This document shows positions 53,893 through 61,484 of a stretch of 64,000 nt of DNA, one piece after another. The number at the start of each line of letters is the position of its first letter. Position 1 is the stretch's first letter. The DNA lies in NCBI GenBank assembly GCA_963701735.1, contig CAVPBI010000010.1, positions 434,001-498,000 on the forward strand. The letters are read 5' to 3'. This DNA is from CAWABB01 sp963701735. GTDB taxonomy: Bacteria > Bacteroidota > Ignavibacteria > UBA10030 > UBA6906. The position numbers and the translations under genes were made by a program. The notes below the pieces were generated by a model, which did not search any database, had not been told where the DNA came from, and saw only the letters and a list, made by a program, of their open reading frames with translations.

Positions 53893-55355
53893 TTACTTCA
53901 CGCGCACGAACTCGATGCGGCGGTTCTTCGCCTTGTTCTCCTTCGTGTTGTTCGGGGCGATCGGCTGATCGGGACCCTTGCCAATTGCGGAGATGCGGGC
54001 GGGCTCAACGCCCTTGTTCACCAGATAGTTGCGCACGGAATCGGCACGGCGCTGGGACAGCTTGATGTTGCTGGAGCGCTTGCCGCTGTTGTCCGTGTGG
54101 CCAACGATCTGGACAATGATCGTCGGGTTGTCCTTCATCGTCTGGTACGCCTTGTCAAGCGCGGGCTCAGAATCCTTCGTGACCTCTGCGCTGCCGGTCT
54201 TGAAGGTGATGCCTTCCAGGACCATCGCCTTTCCGATCTCAATCTTCACGACGTCGTCGTCCGGATTGAGCGGGTTGGTGCCGCGGGCAATCTCGGCGCC
54301 GTCATTGATGGTGCCGCCGTCGGTATCAGCCTTGGTCGGATCGGTCTTGTGCTTGTTCACCTCATCAGCATCGCTCACACCGTCGTTGTCGGTATCGGTC
54401 GCAAGCGGGTTGGTGCGGTGCACCGACACTTCTGCGCCGTCGCTCAGGCCGTCGCCATCGCTATCGGTCTTCAGAGGATCGGTCTTGTACTTCAAGAGCT
54501 CGTCGCCGTCGTTGAGGCCGTCACCGTCGGTGTCAGCCTTCAGAGGATCGGTCTTGTACTTCATGAGCTCATCGCCGTCGTTGAGGCCGTCGCCGTCGGT
54601 GTCAGCCTTCAGAGGATCGGTCTTGTAGGTGTTGACCTCGTCGCCGTCCTTCAGGGCGTCCTTGTCGGTGTCGGGGGCCTTCATGTCGGTCCCAGCTTCT
54701 TCTCCTGCGCCGTTGGTCAGGCCGTCCATGTCATCGTCATCGCTGTCGCTGGTCCCGAAGTAGAAGTTCAGACCGGCCTTCGCGGTGGCGTATCCGTCAG
54801 GCATCGTGCTCTCGACCAGGCGGTAGTCAGTCCAGTCGTCCATGATCCGATAGCCGAGGTCGAAGTAGATCGACATGGTCTTCGACGTGAACGATTCAAA
54901 CGCGACACCGATCGGGATGTGAACGGTCGAGTACATCTTGTCTTCAGCGAGGTAGACGCCGTCGCCGTTCTGCCGCTTGTAGAACATCCCGCCGGCACCG
55001 ACGTAGAGGAACGTGCTGAACTTCTTGCCGGGGGTAAGGTTGAAGTACCCGATCAGCGACACCGGATAGGCATCGAGCTTCTGATACGGGAGTTGTTCCC
55101 ACGACCTGGCCTGTCGGGGTAGTCGGCTTCGCCCTGCAGCCATTCGTAGCCGCCAACGAGGCCGAGGGAGAAGGTACGGGTGAACCCGTAGCGCAGCATC
55201 AGCTCGCCGCCGGCGCTCGGACTGGTCTTCCCAAGATCATTGAACCACATGTTCGCGCCGCCATGAAGACCGATGACGCCCTTGCCATCGAGATTCTGCG
55301 CGACCGCGAACGACGTGGCCATTACCAACACCAATATTGTGGCAATAGCTTTCAC
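53893..55355 (-). CDS. OmpA-family protein with thrombospondin type 3 repeats (frameshifted)
   Basis: An outer membrane protein of about 487 residues. The GTG start at 55355 has AGGAGG six bases upstream and gives a signal peptide ending AVAQ. An OmpA-like barrel follows (to about residue 215), then at least six calcium-binding TSP3-type repeats (DTDGDGLNDGDEL), then an OmpA peptidoglycan-binding domain (IVQIVGHTDNSGKRSSNIKLS, QRRADSVRNYLV). It anchors the outer membrane to the cell wall. The frame breaks near 55107 in GGCCAGGTCG; one missing or two extra bases would explain it. Both sides are well conserved. Confidence 0.87.
54472..54678. repeat. Three 69-bp tandem repeats in ompA-like gene
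   Basis: Units start at 54472, 54541 and 54610, each coding for one 23-residue TSP3-type repeat, and the first two are nearly identical. Copy number may vary by recombination. Confidence 0.85.
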
Positions 55356-55469
55356 GGTAATCCTCCTGTGAGTGGTGGGGTGTTTGACAACAGCAGTCCT
55401 GTATCTATGGAAGTACAACCTGAGCCAGAATGGGTTCTCGGGGCTGGGACTCCCTGCCGCTGACGTGGC

Positions 55470-55499
55470 CAATATACACGTTATTTCGAGAAATTCAAA
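55470..55499 (-). promoter_or_regulatory. Bacteroidota-type promoter for ompA-like gene
   Basis: Minus strand TTG (55499-55497), 19 nt, TATATTGG. The leader would be about 108 nt. Apart from this site, the 395-nt gap 55356-55750 shows nothing I can name. Confidence 0.5.
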
Positions 55500-55750
55500 T
55501 CTCTCCGACGATTAATTGCGGACCCGGACAAATCACCAGGCCACGCAGACGAGACATCACGCGGAATCGGCCAATATGACCCTGCTTCCCGAAATTCCGC
55601 GACAGAAATGCCGCTTCCAGAAAGCGCAACGGTCTGTTGCAGCGATTCCGACAGATCCGCGTTCTCAACGAGAGGCCATGGCGGCCAGGTCTGCGCCTGT
55701 GGGATGGGATTGAAATCGCGACAGGGCCTGGCCGTGAGGGGCAAACAGGC

Positions 55751-57681
55751 TCAGGACGGCAAGCGGGGCGACGCGATGAACAGGCTCCTCCACATCTGAA
55801 CGCTGAGCACTCCCATCAGCAATGCAGCCCGGCCCGGGGTTCCGTGCTGATGCTCCCGTCGGAGCCGGGCCACCGCATCGGGATCGAACAGCCCCGCGTC
55901 CTTCAGCTCACGCTTCGACAGCATGGACTCCGCCCATTCCGGGAGCGGGTCACGGCGAAGCCACTGCCCGTACGGGACCGACAAACCCTTCTTCTTGCGG
56001 ACCCGAACGTCTTCCGGTATCATGCCCCTCGTCGCCTCACGCAGGAGGTACTTCTCCTCCCGGTTCAGATACAGACCGCGAAGTTTCATCCGCTGCGGGA
56101 CGGTGGCGCAGAAATCCCACAGCACATGATCGAGGAACACGGGGCGGGCTTCGATCGAATGGGCCATGCTCATGTGATCGACATTGTGATTGATGCGATC
56201 GATCATCCGCGTTCGCGACTGCAGACAGAGCATCTGATGAAATGGCACCTGATCCCGGGCCTCCGCCGCGCATTCCGACCAGGATTCCAGGAGACCGATT
56301 TCGGTTCCTGACGCGAGCCCGGCTCTCACATCCGCGGAGAGCAACTGGCCTCCGATATCCATCGGGTCGGGACCGATCCAATCCATGTAACGCCGGGCAA
56401 TCGGTGCCGAAGAGCGCCGGAGCATGCGCCGGGCACGCGTTCCGGTGTCACCCCGGAGACGATCAAGAGGAGCGGATGCGAGCACCGCGCGCAGAGCTCG
56501 AAGGAGACGAAGGAAAGGCCTGAGTCGCTCGTCCTCGCGATGCCAATGGTAGCCACCCAGAAGCTCATCGGCCCCTTCGCCGGTCAGGACTACCGTCAGT
56601 CCGTGTTGACGGCATGCCTGGAACAACTTGTACATCGCGACAAAGGTGGCGTCCGCCAGAGGCTCTTCGCGCGCAGCGAGCGCCGCCGGATAGTCATCCA
56701 TGCTGTCGCCCGTGAAGGTGACCAGATGATGGTCCGTCCCCAGCTCACGGGCGCTCGCGTCTGCGAGCGCGGCTTCGTCGATACGCGGCGTTCTCAAACC
56801 CGACAGACACCGTTGTGACAGGTCGAGACAGCATCCCTTGCATCACCGCCACGACCGTGGTCGAATCGATCCCGCCGGAGAGGAGAGCGCCGAGCGGGAC
56901 CTCGCTCATCAGTCGGAGCCTGACGCACTCGCGAAGGAGGTCGCGGAAGCGCTCGATCGTGTCGTTCTCGCTGCCGCGTCGTGTCGGCCTCGAAGGACAC
57001 CTGCCAGTATCGATGAAGCGACTGAGCGCCGCGCCGGACGAGCAGGAAATGCGCAGCCGGGATTTTCTGGATATCCTTGAACATCGTGTGCGGGCTGGTA
57101 AGGAATCCCGCGTCCAGAAACGATCGGAGCCCGCCGACGTTGACCTCGCGGGCCATATTCGAGCAGGCGAGCACGGCCCGGATCTCCGAGCCGAAGTAGA
57201 GTCGTCCCCCCCACTCTGCGACATACAGCGGCTTCTTCCCCATCCGATCGCGAGCGAGCAGCAAGGTCTGCGAGCGCGCATCCCAGAGGGCGAACGCGAA
57301 CATGCCTCTGAGACGTGCGGACGCACCCGTCGGCTCCCCATTGCTCATAGGCATGGATGACCACCTCGGTGTCGCAGGTGCTCTCAAACCGGTGACCGAA
57401 CCCCAGCAATTCCTTTCTCAGGTCGGCATGGTTGTACACCTCGCCATTATAGACGATGTGGACCGTCCCGTCCTCGTTGGTCATCGGCTGGTGGCCGTGC
57501 GGAACGATCGACTGATGCTCAGGCGCCGGGATGCGAGCCCATACCCACGTGCACGTCGGTCCAGATTCCGCCGGCATTCGGGCCACGATGCATCATCGTA
57601 TTGGTTGGCAAGGGTAAGTCGCTGACGCATCGACCGGCTCAGCGGTCAGAAAGATTCAGAGACGCCGACGATTCCGCACAT
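55751..57681 (-). pseudogene. asnB: Glutamine-hydrolysing asparagine synthase, multiply frameshifted
   Basis: The start MCGIVGV at 57681 places the Cys2 amidotransferase nucleophile. Pieces of a normal AsnB then appear in changing frames: HRGPNAGGIWTDVHVGMGS, RRLSI, PHGHQPMTNEDGTVHIVYNGE, GMFAFALWDAR, MSEVPLGALLSGGIDSTTVVAVM (the PP-loop) and, unbroken from about 56770 to the stop, the C-terminal synthetase domain. I count about seven indels (near 57650, 57625, 57530, 57515, 57335, 56972 and 56770). Such density is far above the rest of the window. It may be a decaying gene or a stretch of poor sequence. AsnB-type enzymes in such islands often amidate surface sugars or peptides. Confidence 0.75.
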
Positions 57682-58052
57682 CCGGGTACCCTCGAGATGC
57701 GTATGTGTGTCGCAAGCTCTACAGCAGTCCGGATGACTGGCTCTAGACACCGGACGGAACAGGGCACGGAAACGGTAGCCGAGTTCCCAATGACGCGGCG
57801 GCTCTTTGCCTGACCGCGGAGTCTGGATGCGGATGAGTGGTCATACCGCATCCTGACTCTACCCACCCGGGAACCGCCACCCGGAGAAGTGCGTTGCAGT
57901 GTTATAGACGGTTCGACAGGCATGGTTCTTGTTCGATGACGCCCACACCTGAACACTCTGCCGGTCGATGTCTCTTCGCAGGGAGCTCCCTCGGGGGACT
58001 GAATGGCGGGAAGAACGCACCAAGAGAGACATCATTCTTGAAGGGAGGATCG
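57682..58052. other. Intergenic region between asnB and T9SS protein gene
   Basis: A 371-nt divergent gap. Apart from a GGGAGG ribosome binding site just before 58053, I see no convincing promoter, hairpin or small gene here. Confidence 0.5.
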
Positions 58053-58727
58053 ATGAAGACACGCCTGGCACTTGGTGCGCTCCTTATTGGCGCGATGACG
58101 CTGAGCTACTACGCGTCCCTGCCGTCTCAACCGTCGTTCAACGGCACCACCGCCGGTTGCGGTGGTGGCAACTGTCACTCGAATCAACCAGGCATTGTAA
58201 CTGCCTCCAGCCCGGGCGCGCTGACCGTACGGGTCACGGTGAGCGGAACGACCAGCAATGTCGCCGGCGAACTGGTGGACAACACGGGCGCCGTCGTCGA
58301 CGTCATTGACAAGACGAGTTCCAACCCATTCACGCTGACCGCGCCGGGTCCTGGAACCTACACAGTGAACGCGGGATTCAAGAGTCCCCAGCGGCGCTGG
58401 GATTCGACGTCCGTGACCCTGACTCTGACCGACGTCGGCGACGCGCATCCGGAAGCTCCCGTAGAGGGATTCCGGCTGAATCAGAACTACCCCAATCCGT
58501 TCAACCCAAGCACGGTCATCTCCTTCGTAACTCCCGGCGAGGGCGAGGTCAGGCTGAGCGTCTACAATTGCCTCGGGCAGGAAGTCGCCGAAGTGTTCCG
58601 CGGCAGGCTCGAAGGCGGGTATCACAGGATGACCTTCGAGAATCCCGGGCTGCCCAGTGGCGTGTACCTTTACCGGTTGGACACGGGGACACATTCCGCA
58701 TCCCGTAAGCTGCACATCCTGAAGTAG
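58053..58727 (+). CDS. Secreted protein with CX4CH motif and T9SS C-terminal domain
   Basis: A 224-residue protein. The signal peptide (MKTRLALGALLIGAMTLSYYA) is followed by TTAGCGGGNCHSNQPG, a CX4CH motif in the place where related secreted proteins (choice-of-anchor V type) carry a CxxCH. A beta-sandwich region spans about residues 50-130. The last 80 residues are a canonical por domain: NYPNPFNPSTVISF, VYNCLGQEVAEVF, SGVYLYRLDTG. It should leave the cell by type IX secretion. The ATG at 58053 has a strong AAGGGAGG site; an upstream open frame is discarded. Confidence 0.8.
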   Translation: MKTRLALGALLIGAMTLSYYASLPSQPSFNGTTAGCGGGNCHSNQPGIVTASSPGALTVRVTVSGTTSNVAGELVDNTGAVVDVIDKTSSNPFTLTAPGPGTYTVNAGFKSPQRRWDSTSVTLTLTDVGDAHPEAPVEGFRLNQNYPNPFNPSTVISFVTPGEGEVRLSVYNCLGQEVAEVFRGRLEGGYHRMTFENPGLPSGVYLYRLDTGTHSASRKLHILK

Positions 58728-58815
58728 CGAGGGGAACCCGCAAGGCTCTTCGCCGTCGCATCGGAGCCGGCAACAACACGCAGGCACCGGCTGCCCCAAC
58801 CGGGTCCCTGCACCA

Positions 58816-59817
58816 TCACGGTGGAGGGACTCGAGCGGCCCTGTCGTAGTGATCCAGAATTCTGTCGACGAAGTCGTGTGTGGTTTGCCGAACGACCATG
58901 CGCGCCGGATCGGCCTCGAACCACTTGATCGTGCGCCGAATCCCCATGTTGAACGGGATCGTCGCGGTAAACCCCGGTACGAATCTCTTGATCTTCGTGT
59001 TGTCGAAGATCATGCTGTGCGCTTTGTCCCCGAGCAGTGCTCCCCGAAGATGTTCGTCATACCGGCCGAGGAAATCGGATGGGATATGGACGATGTTCGG
59101 CGCACAACCAACCGCGTCGGCGAGGGCCTGATGGATCTGATCCCAGGTCAGCACCTCGTCGGAGGTAATGTGAAATGCGTGCCCGATCGCCTGTTGATGT
59201 CCCAGGAGCCCGAGAAATCCTGCGGCAAAATCATCGGCGTGCGTGATCGTCCAGAGCGAACTGCCGTCTCCGTGCACAATGATCCGCCGCCCTGTCCGGA
59301 TCCGGTCGACGATCGTGTACTCGGTCCACCCGCCGATCGGCACGGGAATCACCGTATCGTACGTCAGCGACGGACGCACAATCGTCACGGGGAAGCCTGC
59401 AGCCCTGTGTTCGGCCATCAACCGTAGCTCGCACGCGATCTTGTCGCGTGAATACTGCCAGAACGGGTTCACGAGAGGAGTGGATTCCGTGACGATCGGG
59501 TGGCTCGGCGGTTTCTGGTAGGCCGACGCGGAGCTGATGAAGACATACTGCTTCGTCCTGCCCGCAAAGATCTCGATGTCGCGCTGCACATCCTGTTCGG
59601 TGAACGCGATCCAATTCACGACCGCGTCCCAGGCATGCCCGAGCAGCTGGCTGTTCGTGCCCATGGCGGCAACATCTCCCACGATCGTCGTGGCGCCGGG
59701 AACGGACAACACGCGTTGGCCCCGGTTCAACAGGAACAGTTCGATTCCCCGGGCAACAGCGAGCGAGCTGACAGCCCTGCTGATGTTCCCCGTCCCGCCG
59801 ATAAACAGCACTTTCAT
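58816..59817 (-). CDS. NAD-dependent epimerase/dehydratase-like protein (SDR)
   Basis: A 333-residue extended SDR protein. The nucleotide motif is GGTGNIS (residues 8-14) and the active-site region is SSASAYQ...YSRDKIACE, where the YxxxK pair is YSRDK. SDRs of this shape include nucleotide-sugar epimerases and chloroplast CSP41-like proteins; the substrate is not clear. It has no partner genes nearby. The ATG at 59817 starts MKVLFIGG. Confidence 0.82.
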   Translation of the reverse strand: MKVLFIGGTGNISRAVSSLAVARGIELFLLNRGQRVLSVPGATTIVGDVAAMGTNSQLLGHAWDAVVNWIAFTEQDVQRDIEIFAGRTKQYVFISSASAYQKPPSHPIVTESTPLVNPFWQYSRDKIACELRLMAEHRAAGFPVTIVRPSLTYDTVIPVPIGGWTEYTIVDRIRTGRRIIVHGDGSSLWTITHADDFAAGFLGLLGHQQAIGHAFHITSDEVLTWDQIHQALADAVGCAPNIVHIPSDFLGRYDEHLRGALLGDKAHSMIFDNTKIKRFVPGFTATIPFNMGIRRTIKWFEADPARMVVRQTTHDFVDRILDHYDRAARVPPP

Positions 59818-59835
59818 GGTCGTTGCCTCGTTGAA

Positions 59836-60054
59836 TTACTGTCGCACGAGTCTGTAGCTCACGAACGCAAAGCTCCTGCTGTCGGGAGACCACGAATGCA
59901 CGTTGAGCGTCCCCTGCCCACCGAAGAGGTGCGTGAGCGTCTTCACCTCTCCCCCGCCCGCCGGCATCGACCGGAGGACGACATCCTTATTCGGCGGATG
60001 TCCCTCGGAGGTCGGGTCGCGGTGTGCGGAGAAGGTCGAACTGACGAATCGTGT
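59836..60054 (-). pseudogene. C-terminal fragment of a TolB-like beta-propeller protein
   Basis: An open stretch of 72 codons without a start reads RFVSSTFSAHRDPTSEGHPP, then LFGGQGTLNVHSWSPDSRS and FAFVSYRLVRQ, followed by a TAA. WSPDSRSFAFVSY is a typical WD40-like/TolB propeller blade. The frame closes upstream at 60055, and the insertion begins 80 bases further on. The rest of the gene is missing, so this is a remnant. Confidence 0.7.
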
Positions 60055-60132
60055 TCATCGTGCGCAGTGTTCTCTCCGGGAGAGCGACGCCTGAATATAC
60101 ACGGGGGGGACTGCATTCACAACTCTGCACCC

Positions 60133-60146
60133 GCGCGGTGGTTTCT
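60133..60146. repeat. Left 14-bp direct repeat of insertion
   Basis: GCGCGGTGGTTTCT, identical to the copy at 61406-61419. The pair flanks a 1259-bp segment and is best read as a target site duplication. Confidence 0.85.
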
Positions 60147-60584
60147 TTTGGTGTATGTGGTGTGTGGTTGAGGGAGTGATAAGGTTGTAAGGGTTTTGAG
60201 GAGTAGGTATTTGGTGTGTGATGTTTGTGTTGAAAGTATGAGTGTGGGATGTGGGGTTTTAAGGTGTGTGGATGTATTTATGAGGGTAAAAGGTGTTGAA
60301 GAGTGAGTTATAGAGATATAATGGTGGTATAGTAAAGGATGATGGATAGAGTTTTTAAGAGATGTTGATAAAGGAATATAAGATTTAGTTGAATATGAGA
60401 TGGTAAGAGATGGTTATGGTTAAGGGTGATATTAATGTTAGAGAGTAAGAGATTGTATAGATATAAGAGATAAAGGTGTTAGGATATAGGAGAGTTTGTA
60501 TAGTTAGATGGTTGGATTATGATGGTTAGAGGGTTGGGGTTTAGTTGTATATTGATATATATGATAGAAGATGTATAAGTGGGT
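60147..60584. other. 438-nt cytosine-free block
   Basis: Not one C occurs on the plus strand from 60146 to 60584, and only one more (60585) up to 60634. G is about 30-38%, with T-rich sequence first and A-rich later. Stops are frequent in all plus frames. The complementary strand has no G, so it has no ATG, TAG or TGA. No repeat unit, hairpin or gene is evident. It begins at the inner edge of the left direct repeat. Confidence 0.95.
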
Positions 60585-60643
60585 CTTTATATGTTTTGAA
60601 TAAGTGAGAATATAGTTGATTGTATGTGTAATTTCTGGGTTAA

Positions 60644-61256
60644 TGTCGGCGATATGAGTTTCAAAGAGGCCTCTATATTGACCGTGGGAGTGTGTTTTAC
60701 GCTGAAGGAGGTGGTGTGACCGACTTCGGCCGTGCCATGGCCACCCTGGGCGTGCAGATGATCTTTGCCTATAGCTCAGAGGCCAAGGGGAGAGCGGAGT
60801 GAGGCAATCGTACCCAGCAGACCGTCTGATCAAAGCCATGCGTCGCAAGGGTATCGCGACCATCGGCCGTGCCACCGCTTCCTGGAGCGCTTATACATCA
60901 AGGATCACAACAACCACTTCGCTCTTCCCACAGACGGTCTTCCCGATGTACACCTATCCCTGGATCCTGCACGGAAGCTCGAACAGATCCTCTGCTTCCA
61001 AACAGACCGCTATGTCAGGCGAGACTACACCATCACCCTGAGGCAACGGCTTCAGGCAACCAAAGGGCCTGTCCTGCCACGACCCGAACAGCACGTCATT
61101 GTCCGTCGCTATCTCGACGACTCACTCCATATCTTTCACGAGGAGCAAGAGCTCAACTTCAATATTCTGCTGGAGAAGCCTCCACCCCACAGGCCGGCAC
61201 TGAGCGCACCTGCTCCTACCATCGTGGTGTATCAAACCACCCATCGGCAAAAGTAA
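60644..61256 (+). pseudogene. ISNCY-like transposase, 3' half with frame breaks
   Basis: Integrase-core motifs are readable in shifting frames: RGLYIDRGSVFYAEGGG, TDFGRAMATLGVQMIFAYSS and EAKGRAE (catalytic Glu region) in one frame; DRLIKAMRRKGIATI in the next; and RFLERLYIKDHNNHFALP in the third, running to the stop at 61256. At least two frame breaks and an in-frame TGA are present, and the first half of the gene is missing. It cannot encode an active transposase. Confidence 0.75.
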
Positions 61257-61356
61257 ACGACGTCGACATCACTACTAACACTGATCCCACACCATCTCAC
61301 TCGGATACACCACACCTAGATGATCAAAACTCAAAGCAACTCATAAGTCATAAAGG

Positions 61357-61402
61357 ATGATATTTCTAAAGAGTTATAAGTGGTGACATTTCTATCGAGT
61401 AA
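61357..61402. repeat. Terminal repeats of the insertion, 26-bp period
   Basis: ATGATATTTCTAAAGAGTTA (61357) is repeated with five changes as GTGACATTTCTATCGAGTAA (61383), 26 bases later. This double repeat ends three bases before the right target duplication and is likely the transposase-binding end. Confidence 0.7.
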
Positions 61403-61405
61403 ACA

Positions 61406-61419
61406 GCGCGGTGGTTTCT
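61406..61419. repeat. Right 14-bp direct repeat of insertion
   Basis: GCGCGGTGGTTTCT, the second copy of the presumed target duplication. Confidence 0.85.
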
Positions 61420-61484
61420 GCTTGCTCCGTTCCGCTGGAATTCATTCATTGAGACTATTCTTCGTCCCCCACCCCGGAGAGCTC

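Larger units (their letters stand above)
60147..61405. mobile_element. Damaged ISNCY-like insertion element
   Basis: The 1259-bp segment lies exactly between two 14-bp direct repeats. It holds, left to right, a cytosine-free block, the broken 3' half of an integrase-type transposase gene, a G-poor stretch, and terminal repeats with a 26-bp period. The transposase resembles the ISNCY (IS1202/ISDol1-like) group, whose members are known to leave long target duplications. The expected left terminal repeat and the 5' half of the transposase are absent. Confidence 0.75.

Noticed and set aside
60147..60584. Bisulfite-like or simple deamination product
   Set aside because: With 62% GC starting DNA, loss of C to T should give about 50% T; T is nearer 28-40% and A varies from about 22% to 40% along the block.
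60504..60875. Minus-strand open frame over the C-free block
   Set aside because: That strand has no G in the block, so TAG and TGA cannot occur; the openness is a by-product of composition and the product is Ile/His/Tyr-rich without motifs.
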